DNA of 64,000 bases, taken from Maribacter spongiicola. GTDB lineage: Bacteria > Bacteroidota > Bacteroidia > Flavobacteriales > Flavobacteriaceae. Shown piece after piece: positions 9,080-17,086 of the stretch (its first letter is position 1; each line of letters starts with the position of its first letter). Where the stretch lies: positions 62,001-126,000 of the forward strand of contig NZ_SOAY01000013.1 of assembly GCF_004364165.1 (NCBI RefSeq), written 5' to 3'. The notes beneath the pieces are model-generated. The model worked only from the letters and a program-made list of their open reading frames with translations. It did not search any database and was not told the origin of the DNA. Position numbers and translations under genes: made by a program.

Positions 9080-10432
9080 TTATTTTTTTATGGGTTTATC
9101 TTGTGCGCCTTCTGGTTGATAATAGTTAGCCGGGAAGCCGTTTAATTGTCGCCATAGTTCGTACCAAATAGGCACATCTTCTAACAAAGCAATTGTATTT
9201 GCACCAGAACCTACGCGCAAGGCATTTGGCCATGGTTGATCTTCTTTATCTGGCGATAGCAACACCCTATATTTACCATTAGGGTTTATAAAAGTTTCAA
9301 TGGCCACTACCTTACCTGCATACGTACCGTAAGATGCGTTTGGCCAACCACTGAATACAATTGCAGGCCAACCGTCGAACTGAATTCGTACCGATTCGTC
9401 TAAATGAATTAGCGGTAGATCTATAGGGTCTACAAACGTCTCTACAGCCATATCATAATCTGCCGGCATAATACCTACTAAAGGCGTACCTTCTTTAAAT
9501 GTCTCACCGATACCTGCTGTAAGCACTTTATTGATATACCCGTTTTGCGGTGCTCTAATGTAGCGTAATGCATTTCGCATTTGATAATTGGTATAATCGT
9601 TCTCTAATTTACTTACCTGCGCCTCAGAATCGAATTGGTTCGACATCGCCGTAAACTTATCGCTCTGCGCTTTTGAAATTTTATCGGTATACGAGGCTTG
9701 TACACTATTAATCTCTACTTCGGCATTTATGATCTCATTTTTAGCAGCCAACAGCTTATTCTCTTGAGAAAGTAATTTTGCCTGTGTTTCTTGTAGCTTT
9801 AATCGCTTTTCTTCAACATCTGTTACCGCCTTTAAACCTTCACTTTGTAATTGAACTGTACGCTCATATTGCCGCTCTGCAATTTGAATATTGGTCTTAG
9901 CAGCCTCAAAGTCTATACTATCACTTTGTGCTTTTAATTTCGATTGTAATAATTTATTCTTGGCCTGCTCTAATTTTAATCTTCTTTCCTTAATAAGTGC
10001 CCCAACTTGATTATCTAATGACTTTACTTTATCGCCATAAGAGGTAACAGATGAACTTTTAGACTTTAATTGTTCTCCTGTTCTTTCTACTAAATCTGGA
10101 TCGAAATATTCTGATTTTACTTCTGATATAAAAAGAATAGTATCTCCCTTTTTTACGTAATCGCCTTCTTGCACATACCACTCTTCTATTCTACCCGGAA
10201 TTTGAGACTGAATGGTTTGCGGTCTTTGACCAGGAGTTAACGTCGTTAGAAAGCCTCTGGCATTTATTGTTTGTGTCCATGGCAAAAACAACACAATTAC
10301 ACCTACTACCGCAAAAGCGAATAGAAATCTATTGAAGTGCCTATAGTATTTTTTATGGTCTACTTTTTGAACGGATTTAAAACGCTCAATTGAAACTCTC
10401 TCGTTTAGTTTATTATGAGATATGTTAAGCAT
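9080..10432 (-). CDS. HlyD-family periplasmic adaptor (membrane fusion protein)
   Basis: 450 residues. One N-terminal membrane helix (about 34-52) is followed by a biotinyl-lipoyl half (GRIEEWYVQEGDYVKKGDTI), a long coiled-coil hairpin (about 110-280, rich in Gln, Lys and Glu), the second lipoyl half (IRAPQNGYINKVLTAGIGE) and a beta-barrel region. The family links an inner-membrane transporter to TolC. Its start overlaps the ABC gene by 8 bases, supporting one transcript and complex. Long coiled coils are typical of type I secretion adaptors. Confidence 0.9.
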   Translation of the reverse strand: MLNISHNKLNERVSIERFKSVQKVDHKKYYRHFNRFLFAFAVVGVIVLFLPWTQTINARGFLTTLTPGQRPQTIQSQIPGRIEEWYVQEGDYVKKGDTILFISEVKSEYFDPDLVERTGEQLKSKSSSVTSYGDKVKSLDNQVGALIKERRLKLEQAKNKLLQSKLKAQSDSIDFEAAKTNIQIAERQYERTVQLQSEGLKAVTDVEEKRLKLQETQAKLLSQENKLLAAKNEIINAEVEINSVQASYTDKISKAQSDKFTAMSNQFDSEAQVSKLENDYTNYQMRNALRYIRAPQNGYINKVLTAGIGETFKEGTPLVGIMPADYDMAVETFVDPIDLPLIHLDESVRIQFDGWPAIVFSGWPNASYGTYAGKVVAIETFINPNGKYRVLLSPDKEDQPWPNALRVGSGANTIALLEDVPIWYELWRQLNGFPANYYQPEGAQDKPIKK

Positions 10433-12107
10433 TTTTTCCTGAAATTTCGTTAATAATTTTTCCTTTATCCATAGTAATTATACGCGAACATTTGTTGATC
10501 CACTTGTCATTTTCACTTACAACAAGCAATGCCCAACCATTTGCGGGGTCGCTTAAAAAGCTTAAAATTCGATCAGCTTCTTCAATATTGAACTGATCTA
10601 ATGGATCTTTTAGAATCAATAATTTTGGTTTACGAACGATACTTCTTGCCAGTACAATCTTTTTGGATACTGTATACGGAATCTGTTTACCCTCTGGGTA
10701 GAGTATTGTGTTAAGACCGTCTGGTTGTTTCTTTACAAAATCTGTCAAACCTACTTTATCAAGCGCCCAATAGACCTGCTCACTTGTGGTCTCTTTATCA
10801 CCAAATGTGATGTTATTTAGAATAGTACCCTCAAAAGGTGATTCTTCTGGTAATGACTGACCAAGATGAGAGCGGTAGTAATTTAAATTCATCCCTTTTA
10901 AAGAAACTCCGTTTACATATACCCCACCACTATCTGGTTCTAGAATGCCCGCTATTATACGCAACAACGTATTTTTACCAGAACCGCTATTGCCTCTCAG
11001 TAAAATGGTACACGTTGGCGAAATGGTTAAACTTAGGTTTTTAATTATATCTCGATTTTGCTGCGGTACACTATAAGAAATATCGCTCAGCTCAATAGTA
11101 AAAGCTTGGTTCTCTAAAAATGGCTTTTCTCCTTCTTGTGGCTCTAATTCTTTATCTACCACCTGCCCCATTTTTTCTAGAGATGTCAATAGATCGTAAA
11201 AAGTTTCCAAACCAAGAATCAACTTTTCTACAGAACTAATCACCAAAAGAATAATAATCTCTGCTGCAACAAATTGACCAATATTCATTTCTTGATTCAA
11301 TACCAATAAACCACCGATCAACAATAGACCACCGGTTACCAGAACCTTAAAACCGATCATTTGTATAAATTGTATCACTATCACCTTAAAATGACTTTCT
11401 CTTGCATTTAAATACTCTACTACCAGCGTATCATTTTTATCTAATGCATGAGAAGTTTTACCCGAAAGTTTAAAACTAACTATTGAACGGGCAATTTCTT
11501 GCAACCAGTGCGCTACTTTATACTTACTCTTAGATTCATCTAAACTAGTATCAAAACCTCTTTGTGCCGTAAACTTGAATACGATATAGATCAATAGCAT
11601 TAGTAACAGACCATACACGATAAAAAACGGATGATAAAATGACAATAACAATAAACCGAAAACGATTTGTAATAACGCCGCCGGAAAATCTATTAACACC
11701 TTTGACAATGACTTTTGTATGGTCAACGTATCAAAAAATCGATTCGCTAATTCTGGCGGATAGTAGTTATGCAATTCACTCATTTTTATCTTCGGAAAAC
11801 GATACGCGAATTCAAATGAGGCCCTGGTAAATATTTTTTGCTGAACATTTTCAATAATTCGTATTTGCATTAATTGAAGTATACCCACAAAGGCCACACC
11901 TACAGTTACCCCTACTACCAAAACAATCCAAGAGGTGCTTATTTGCGCACCTTGCATAAGGTTAATAATAGCCTGTATACCTAATGGTAAAGAAAGGTTT
12001 ACAACACCAGCGAATATGGCATAATAAAATACCTGAAACACATCTTTTTTATCAAGCTTTAAAAGACCAAGAAAGCGTTGCCAAGCGGTTAGTATATTTT
12101 TATTCAT
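10425..12107 (-). CDS. ABC transporter membrane/ATPase fusion with degenerate nucleotide-binding motifs
   Basis: 560 residues: an exporter-type membrane domain (about 25-300, six helices) fused to an ATP-binding domain (about 335-560). No C39 peptidase domain. The ATPase motifs are eroded: Walker A reads GNSGSGKNT, with Asn379 where Ser/Thr binds magnesium; the Q-loop Gln aligns with Pro; the LSGGQ signature position is YTVSK (478-482); Walker B is LLILKDP, with Lys500 and Asp501 instead of Asp-Glu; the H-loop His aligns with Glu532. The reading frame is open and overlaps both neighbours, so it is not an obvious pseudogene. Either it forms a heterodimer with another ABC protein or it works with little or no ATP hydrolysis. 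Confidence 0.85.
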   Translation of the reverse strand: MNKNILTAWQRFLGLLKLDKKDVFQVFYYAIFAGVVNLSLPLGIQAIINLMQGAQISTSWIVLVVGVTVGVAFVGILQLMQIRIIENVQQKIFTRASFEFAYRFPKIKMSELHNYYPPELANRFFDTLTIQKSLSKVLIDFPAALLQIVFGLLLLSFYHPFFIVYGLLLMLLIYIVFKFTAQRGFDTSLDESKSKYKVAHWLQEIARSIVSFKLSGKTSHALDKNDTLVVEYLNARESHFKVIVIQFIQMIGFKVLVTGGLLLIGGLLVLNQEMNIGQFVAAEIIILLVISSVEKLILGLETFYDLLTSLEKMGQVVDKELEPQEGEKPFLENQAFTIELSDISYSVPQQNRDIIKNLSLTISPTCTILLRGNSGSGKNTLLRIIAGILEPDSGGVYVNGVSLKGMNLNYYRSHLGQSLPEESPFEGTILNNITFGDKETTSEQVYWALDKVGLTDFVKKQPDGLNTILYPEGKQIPYTVSKKIVLARSIVRKPKLLILKDPLDQFNIEEADRILSFLSDPANGWALLVVSENDKWINKCSRIITMDKGKIINEISGKNA

Positions 12108-12786
12108 CTATTTTCTGATTTAATGTATTAAATACAAGATGCGTCAAAAACTGTGTCGGCGTCACCTGGTTATTACAATCTGTTAGTGATGGAAAATGTT
12201 CTTTTAAAAAATGCTGATGTAAACCGTTTTCAAGAATAGTACTTGCTAAACTAGTAGGGTATTGATAGTCTGCATCTACTAGTGATATCATCTCACCTAA
12301 TCGACCTACCAATCTCTTATAAATACTATAAAAGCCTTCTTTATTCTCGGTATCTACCTCTTTTGTCGTGTACGATTTTGAATATTCGTTAATGACAATC
12401 TTATTCAATAGCACTTCGTTAATGTGTGAAAATGATGAATCTTCTTTTATCTCTCTAGTTATTATAAGTATAGATTTCAACAACTTCTCTTTAGGGTTGC
12501 TAATACTGTTGGTCGCGAATACTAGTTGATACTCCATCCACCCCCAATACCATGATGTTAGATACAACAACAACTTGTGCTTATTTTCAAAATAACGATA
12601 AATAGAACTTTCGTTCGATTTTATTTGTACTCCTAATTTTTTAAAAGTAAAGTTTTCAAAACCGATTTCATTAATCATCTGAATACTTATTTCAATGATT
12701 TTCTTACCAAGCTCTGAGGATTCTGGATCTTTCAAATAAAGTTTTTCATTTATTCTTATTTGTACCCCTTGTAACAACCTATCCAT
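12100..12786 (-). CDS. TetR/AcrR-family transcriptional regulator
   Basis: 228 residues. The N-terminal region has a helix-turn-helix of TetR type (EIGFENFTFKKLGVQIKSNE, then SSIYRYFENKHKLLLYL) at about residues 40-88, followed by an all-helical ligand domain. It is the first gene of the export operon, overlapping the ABC gene by 8 bases. A 25-bp perfect palindrome covering its -7 element starts 25 bases upstream of the start codon, which fits autoregulation of the whole operon. The inducer is unknown. Confidence 0.88.
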   Translation of the reverse strand: MDRLLQGVQIRINEKLYLKDPESSELGKKIIEISIQMINEIGFENFTFKKLGVQIKSNESSIYRYFENKHKLLLYLTSWYWGWMEYQLVFATNSISNPKEKLLKSILIITREIKEDSSFSHINEVLLNKIVINEYSKSYTTKEVDTENKEGFYSIYKRLVGRLGEMISLVDADYQYPTSLASTILENGLHQHFLKEHFPSLTDCNNQVTPTQFLTHLVFNTLNQKIDE

Positions 12787-12809
12787 AAATTTCTCTTTAA
12801 TTCAATTGC

Positions 12810-12817
12810 AAATATAA
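12810..12817 (-). promoter_or_regulatory. Putative -7 element for the TetR-ABC-HlyD-TolC operon
   Basis: TATATTTG on the minus strand, about 24 bases upstream of the TetR start. It overlaps the 25-bp palindrome, so a bound repressor would block RNA polymerase. Confidence 0.5.
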
Positions 12818-12835
12818 TAGTAATACTATTATATT
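12811..12835. promoter_or_regulatory. Perfect palindrome, candidate TetR operator
   Basis: Two 12-base arms (AATATAATAGTA on the left, its exact complement on the right) flank one central base. The site lies just upstream of the TetR gene and overlaps its -7 element. TetR-family repressors typically bind palindromes of this size in their own promoters. The AT content makes chance symmetry likelier, but 12 of 12 matched pairs is strong. Confidence 0.65.
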
Positions 12836-12870
12836 TTAATAGTTTAACATATATTTTTGACAGCAATACG

Positions 12871-12878
12871 TATATTTG
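12871..12878 (+). promoter_or_regulatory. Putative -7 element for the CutA-like gene
   Basis: TATATTTG on the plus strand gives a leader of roughly 85-90 bases before the start at 12972. A second match, TATTTTTG, lies at 12852-12859. The leader contains the tiny overlapping reading frames MLSQ and MNKNNRDY, probably by chance. Confidence 0.4.
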
Positions 12879-12971
12879 GAATATTATGTTATCTCAATGA
12901 ACAAGAACAATAGAGATTATTAGTTGTAATAACGCTTTAACAAATGCATCTAACCCTTAAAAAATATCATT

Positions 12972-13289
12972 ATGATCTTAGGCTATATCATTGTTAAGAA
13001 AAAGAAGCAGGCAAAAGAAATAGCTCAACTACTTTTAGCACAAAACCTAATCTACAGCGCCAGTATATCAACCAAAAAAGTATTCAGTAAGAATTTAAAT
13101 ACTGGAGAAATTGATTATGAAAAACAAACGATAATCGAAGGTAAAACGAAGGCGTTGCTTTTTAGTACTATAAATGAAATTCTAAGAGTTACGTATAGAA
13201 AAAACATGCCTTTATTTTATGCTGTACCAATTATTTATATGGATGAGGAACAAACACAGAGACTAAGAAACCAAACAGCTAAAGTTTAA
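12972..13289 (+). CDS. Divergent CutA/PII-fold-like small protein
   Basis: 105 residues. The pattern KKQAKEIAQLLLAQNLIYSA, then GKTKALLFSTINEILRVTYR, then MPLFYAVPIIYMDEEQTQRL follows the beta-alpha-beta layout of CutA1 proteins (a helix for subunit selection, KT-x-LF, and a P-x-x-x-AVPI strand). CutA1 trimers share the ferredoxin-like trimeric fold of PII signalling proteins. Classic CutA metal-binding residues are not obvious. It converges on the LysR gene (ends overlap by 4 bases) and lies close to the SbtA-type transporter, whose cyanobacterial homologue is controlled by the PII-like SbtB. A regulatory role here is inference. Confidence 0.5.
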   Translation: MILGYIIVKKKKQAKEIAQLLLAQNLIYSASISTKKVFSKNLNTGEIDYEKQTIIEGKTKALLFSTINEILRVTYRKNMPLFYAVPIIYMDEEQTQRLRNQTAKV

Positions 13290-14209
13290 TATCTTTCTAT
13301 CCAATCAAAATTTTCTTTTATGACTTGGTCTTTCTCTGACTTTATATATTCTAAAAATGCCAGTGCGGTAGGTGATAGTTTTTTAGATTTAAGCCAAATA
13401 ATATTCCACTTTGTAAGTATCGGCAAGCCTTTGATCGGAACTATTTGAACTTCATTATTTATAAGTTCATTTTTTAACCCTATAATCGGCATAATAGAAA
13501 AACCTAAACCCGCAATTACCGCTTGCTTAACAGCTTCGTTAGAGGTAAGCTCAATTTTTTTTCGAACTTCAAATTTATTTTCAATTATAAAATTTTCCAT
13601 AGCCCCTCTAGTGGCAGAACCTGTCTCTCTATAGAGTAATGCAGACTCTTCAAAAATCTTCTTCTTAGATAGTTTTTTATTCGCTAATCCGTTTTTACCG
13701 GCAATTAAATATAACTTGTTCTGCATGAGCTCTACCCTATCAACATTTAATTTCTTTGGCAAAACAGATACCATTGCAAAATCTACGGTATTCAATTCTA
13801 AACTTTCAATCACTTGAGCCTTATTGGTTACATCTATGATTAGATCAACACCTTTATTCTGGTGCGAGAAATTAGATAGTAAATATGGCATTACGTACTT
13901 ACCTGTAGAGACTACAGAAAATTTCAATTTACCCACCAGCTCACCTTTATAGGCCAGCGTTTTATAATTGATTGCGTCTACCTCATTCAGAATTTTTTTG
14001 GCAGCGACTGCTATTTCTTTCCCAAAATCAGTGACATACAACTTTCTACCTACGACCTCAGTAAGCGGAATTGAAAATTGATCTTGAAAATTTTTTAACT
14101 GAATAGATACTGCAGGTTGCGTAAGATGCAACTCTTCAGAAGCTTTTGTAATACTCTGATTTTCAGATATTTTTAAGAATATCTTTAACTGATGTAATGT
14201 ATAATTCAT
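13286..14209 (-). CDS. LysR-family transcriptional regulator
   Basis: 307 residues: an N-terminal winged helix-turn-helix (TLHQLKIFLKISENQSITKA, then SEELHLTQPAVSIQLKNFQ) at residues 1-60, and a periplasmic-binding-like effector domain (about 88-300). It is divergent from the 104-residue gene, and the SbtA-type gene is next on that strand. LysR regulators of the CbbR/CmpR/CcmR group control carbon fixation and bicarbonate uptake elsewhere, so control of sbtA is a reasonable inference. The effector is unknown. Confidence 0.9.
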   Translation of the reverse strand: MNYTLHQLKIFLKISENQSITKASEELHLTQPAVSIQLKNFQDQFSIPLTEVVGRKLYVTDFGKEIAVAAKKILNEVDAINYKTLAYKGELVGKLKFSVVSTGKYVMPYLLSNFSHQNKGVDLIIDVTNKAQVIESLELNTVDFAMVSVLPKKLNVDRVELMQNKLYLIAGKNGLANKKLSKKKIFEESALLYRETGSATRGAMENFIIENKFEVRKKIELTSNEAVKQAVIAGLGFSIMPIIGLKNELINNEVQIVPIKGLPILTKWNIIWLKSKKLSPTALAFLEYIKSEKDQVIKENFDWIERY

Positions 14210-14218
14210 AAATTATTT

Positions 14219-14233
14219 TTATGTATAGCATAA
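14219..14233. promoter_or_regulatory. Candidate LysR-type binding site
   Basis: TTATG-N5-CATAA, a 15-bp interrupted palindrome containing a T-N11-A core typical of LysR boxes. It sits 10 bases upstream of the LysR start, between it and the divergent 104-residue gene. A further inverted pair TTCATAAA/TTTATGAA lies at 14205-14212 and 14250-14257. Confidence 0.4.
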
Positions 14234-14305
14234 TAAATATAAATTAAATTTTATGAATTAAAAATATAAGATTTGCAACCGTAATAAAATATATAAACTA
14301 AAATT

Positions 14306-14620
14306 ATGAAAGTAGAAGTAAACAATCCGGTAAGTACCACAAGTACTAAACAGAAAATTCAACTTGTAGATGGTGTCTTTACAGTTTCTGAAGCAAATGA
14401 CATTATACAAAACCTGATCAATGAAAAAATAAATTTTCACAAATTACAGCGCCTTACGCTTTGCGAAGGATTTTCTGGATCGAATACGAAATACCCGGAT
14501 GGCAGAATTAATCAACTAGAAAAAGATAAACTGATTTCAAAAGAATTTTTTAAAGATAAATACAATAAAAATGTATCGATTAAAATTAACGGGGTCTTAG
14601 AAATCTCTATAAACGAATAA
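14306..14620 (+). CDS. Conserved-looking small protein of unknown function beside sbtA
   Basis: 104 residues, not recognised as a characterised family. It has no signal peptide or membrane helix. The central segment LVDGVFTVSEANDIIQNLIN, followed by EKINFHKLQRLTLCEGF, has the look of a real folded protein: a strand, an amphipathic helix and a conserved-looking INFHKLQ block. The C-terminus (NVSIKINGVLEISI) looks like paired strands. It is the first gene after the LysR divergent promoter and is followed by a 54-residue membrane protein and the SbtA-type gene on the same strand. A role in bicarbonate uptake is positional inference only. Confidence 0.7.
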   Translation: MKVEVNNPVSTTSTKQKIQLVDGVFTVSEANDIIQNLINEKINFHKLQRLTLCEGFSGSNTKYPDGRINQLEKDKLISKEFFKDKYNKNVSIKINGVLEISINE

Positions 14621-14647
14621 ACAAATTGGGACTTTAAAAAAAATGAT

Positions 14648-14812
14648 ATGTATAAAAAAGCAAACCTTTCTAGAATAGTCACGTTTTTAATGATGGCGCT
14701 ATTAATACTTGCATCTTACACAAACAATGGTCTCTTTTTAAATCAATTATTAATTTCATGTGGCATCATATCTTTAATCATGTTTATTAATACTAGAGCT
14801 ACCGACAAATAA
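14648..14812 (+). CDS. 54-residue membrane protein
   Basis: Short open frame (MYKKANLSRIVTFLMMALLI...) with two predicted membrane segments (about 9-24 and 31-47) and a basic N-terminus, so likely an inner-membrane protein. It sits 27 bases after the 104-residue gene and 105 bases before sbtA on the same strand. Not recognised. Its reality rests on the start codon, hydrophobic pattern and position in the gene string; it could be chance. Confidence 0.5.
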   Translation: MYKKANLSRIVTFLMMALLILASYTNNGLFLNQLLISCGIISLIMFINTRATDK

Positions 14813-14847
14813 TTAATAGTAATTCAACTCATCTATTAAACGGAAAA

Positions 14848-14890
14848 AAGGGAGTTTTCAGTTATCACATATTTTACATCAAACTCCCTT
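14848..14890 (+). promoter_or_regulatory. Leader hairpin upstream of the SbtA-type gene
   Basis: Perfect 10-bp stem AAGGGAGTTT / AAACTCCCTT around a 23-base loop, ending 27 bases before the sbtA start. On the plus strand it lacks a following U-run, so it is not a standard forward terminator. Read on the minus strand it is followed by six T, so it could terminate antisense transcription. A leader control element is possible. Confidence 0.5.
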
Positions 14891-14917
14891 AAACCTGCCT
14901 TACTAAATAAAATATTT

Positions 14918-15880
14918 ATGGATTTACATTTACTGTTAGATAACCTGACCAACCCCGCTCTGCTCTTTTTCTTTTTAGGTGTTATTGCAGTTCAATTAAA
15001 AAGTGACTTAGAAATTCCGCCAAATTCATCAAAATTTATTTCTCTTTATTTAATGTTCTCCATTGGTTTTAAGGGTGGCTTAGAACTTTCGCATAGCGCT
15101 TTAGATATAGAAATTTTATGGTCTTTATTATTCGGTGTTTTTTTAGCCCTGTTCGTACCTATATACACTTATTTTATCTTAAGAAGAAAATTTAGTGTAG
15201 CCAACTCAGGTGCCATAGCGGCGTCATACGGTTCTGTAAGCGCAGTAACCTTTGTCACCGCAGTTTCATTTCTTGAGATGGAGCAAATAGAATTCGGTGG
15301 CCACATGGTCGCTGTTATGGCATTAATGGAAGCTCCATCAATTATTATCGGGGTGCTACTTATGTCTTATTTCCAAAAAAATAAAGAAAATAAAATCTCT
15401 CTGCCCAATGTCGTAAGACACTCGCTAACCAACGGAAGCGTAATATTAATTATTGGAAGTTTAATTATAGGTTTTTTAGCAAGTGATCAACATGCCAGAG
15501 GCATAGAACCTTTTACCACAGATATTTTTAAAGGCTTTTTAGCTGTTTTCCTGCTAGATATGGGTATAACGAGTGGTAAAAAATTAGCTGATTTTATTAA
15601 GAAAGGATGGTTCGCATTTCTTTTCGCGATAATTATACCGTTAATAAATGGTAGCATCGTGGCAGTTGCTAGTTCAACCTTTACCGAAAGTATTGGAAAT
15701 CGTTTTTTGTTTGCCATTTTAGCGGCAAGTGCGTCTTATATAGCAGTACCAGCAGCAATGCGCTTAGCGGCCCCTAAAGCAAACCCAAGTTTATATCTAC
15801 CCATGGCACTGGCAATTACTTTTCCATTTAACATAACTATAGGCATGCCCTTATATTTAGCTATTGTTAATTGGTTTTAA
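14918..15880 (+). CDS. sbtA: SbtA-type sodium-dependent bicarbonate transporter
   Basis: 320-residue inner-membrane protein with about ten hydrophobic segments in two inverted halves. Recognised from family-typical stretches: LLFFFLGVIAVQLKSDLEIP, SLYLMFSIGFKGG, ASYGSVSAVTFVTA, ALMEAPSIIIG, FLLDMGITSGKK and SASYIAVPAAMRLAAP. The family (DUF897/SbtA) imports bicarbonate with sodium in cyanobacteria and occurs in marine heterotrophs, where it may feed anaplerotic carboxylases. It is shorter than cyanobacterial SbtA, mainly in the central loop. A LysR regulator and small unknown genes precede it; a CutA/PII-like gene lies across the LysR gene. Confidence 0.88.
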   Translation: MDLHLLLDNLTNPALLFFFLGVIAVQLKSDLEIPPNSSKFISLYLMFSIGFKGGLELSHSALDIEILWSLLFGVFLALFVPIYTYFILRRKFSVANSGAIAASYGSVSAVTFVTAVSFLEMEQIEFGGHMVAVMALMEAPSIIIGVLLMSYFQKNKENKISLPNVVRHSLTNGSVILIIGSLIIGFLASDQHARGIEPFTTDIFKGFLAVFLLDMGITSGKKLADFIKKGWFAFLFAIIIPLINGSIVAVASSTFTESIGNRFLFAILAASASYIAVPAAMRLAAPKANPSLYLPMALAITFPFNITIGMPLYLAIVNWF

Positions 15881-15915
15881 TTTGACCACAAGCCATTATA
15901 TAGTACTTTTAATCT

Positions 15916-16479
15916 ATGGATAAAAATAGATGTGGCTGGTGCAAAGGTGATACGCTATACGAGGCTTATCATGACCATGAATGGGGAGTTCCCGTAAAAG
16001 ATGACGAGCTTTTGTTTGAGTTTCTGGTTTTAGAAACATTTCAAGCTGGTTTAAGCTGGATTACCATTTTAAAAAGACGAGAGAATTTTCGAGTTGCTTT
16101 TGATCATTTTGATTATCAAAAAATTGCAATTTATCCTGAATCCAAAATTCTTGGCCTATTACAGGATGAAGGTATTATTAGAAACAAATTAAAAGTTCGC
16201 GCAACGGTAACCAACGCTCAGGCATACTTAAATATTCAAAAAGAGTTTGGGTCTTTTAGCAGCTACATTTGGGCATTTGTTGATAATGAACCTATTATAA
16301 ACAAGGTAATACATTATAAAGAAGCTCCTGCAAATACACCAATCTCTGATGCAATCAGTAAAGACTTAAAAAAACGCGGATTCAAATTCGTTGGCAGTAC
16401 CATCATATATGCATTTATGCAAGCTACCGGCATGGTAAATGATCATCAATTAGACTGTTTTAGATACCACCAAGTATAA
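15916..16479 (+). CDS. tag: DNA-3-methyladenine glycosylase I
   Basis: Base-excision repair enzyme that removes 3-methyladenine from DNA. The 187-residue protein has the Tag signature RCGWCKGDTLYEAYHDHEWG with zinc ligands Cys6 and His19, the conserved VLETFQAGLSW carrying Glu40 in the base pocket, and the C-terminal pair in NDHQLDCF that completes the zinc site. Length matches the family. Downstream is an exported protein on the same strand, 19 bases away. Confidence 0.95.
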   Translation: MDKNRCGWCKGDTLYEAYHDHEWGVPVKDDELLFEFLVLETFQAGLSWITILKRRENFRVAFDHFDYQKIAIYPESKILGLLQDEGIIRNKLKVRATVTNAQAYLNIQKEFGSFSSYIWAFVDNEPIINKVIHYKEAPANTPISDAISKDLKKRGFKFVGSTIIYAFMQATGMVNDHQLDCFRYHQV

Positions 16480-16498
16480 ACTTATAGACATAACTACT

Positions 16499-17086
16499 AT
16501 GAATGCTATTCCATCAAAAATATTTGCTGTCATTTTTCTTTTTTGTTTTCAAATTTGTCAAGCTCAATATAAATATGAAAGGGAGTTTCGAATTTTGAAA
16601 TCTCAATTTCCGGCAAAGGCCATCGCAACCATCAATAAGAATTTAAAAGATTTTAAACGGATTAAATTCTACAAAGAAACCGATAGCACCAAAATTAGTT
16701 TTGAAGCTAAATTGAAAAAAGATAAGCTTTGGTATAGTATAGAATTTGATGAAGACGGGGCATTAGAAGATATTGAAATTTTAATAAAAACAACCGATAT
16801 ACCCAATGACACTTATGCAAACATGGAAAAATATTTGAACAAAAATTTCACTAAATACCGTATTAAAAGACTACAACAGCAATATACTTCAAAAAATGAG
16901 TCGTTAGAAGTAACTTTTAAAAGCGCCTTTCAAAATCTTATTTTACCTACTAACAACTACGAAATAGTTATAGTCGGTAAAAAAGACAAAGGGTATTTAG
17001 ATTATGAAATTCAGTTCGATGCTGACGGAAATTTTAAGAAAATAAGAACTTCTCTTCCTCCAAATTATGATCACGTACTTTACTAG
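16499..17086 (+). CDS. Exported protein with two PepSY-like repeats
   Basis: 195 residues with a signal peptide (to about residue 22, ICQAQ). The rest looks like two tandem units: a helix with an FPAKAIATINKNLKDFKRIK pattern, then paired strands WYSIEFDEDGALEDIEI; and later LDYEIQFDADGNFKKIRT. The alternation of helix and DxDGxxxxI strand resembles PepSY/DUF2874-like periplasmic domains, often inhibitory or binding modules. Function unknown. The downstream DUF2490 gene starts inside its 3' end (20-base overlap), so the two are probably co-translated. Confidence 0.6.
   Translation: MNAIPSKIFAVIFLFCFQICQAQYKYEREFRILKSQFPAKAIATINKNLKDFKRIKFYKETDSTKISFEAKLKKDKLWYSIEFDEDGALEDIEILIKTTDIPNDTYANMEKYLNKNFTKYRIKRLQQQYTSKNESLEVTFKSAFQNLILPTNNYEIVIVGKKDKGYLDYEIQFDADGNFKKIRTSLPPNYDHVLY

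Noticed and set aside
14258-14440. 60-codon minus-strand frame opposite the 104-residue gene
   Set aside because: It covers the divergent promoter and the start of the plus-strand gene; composition is that of an antisense shadow.
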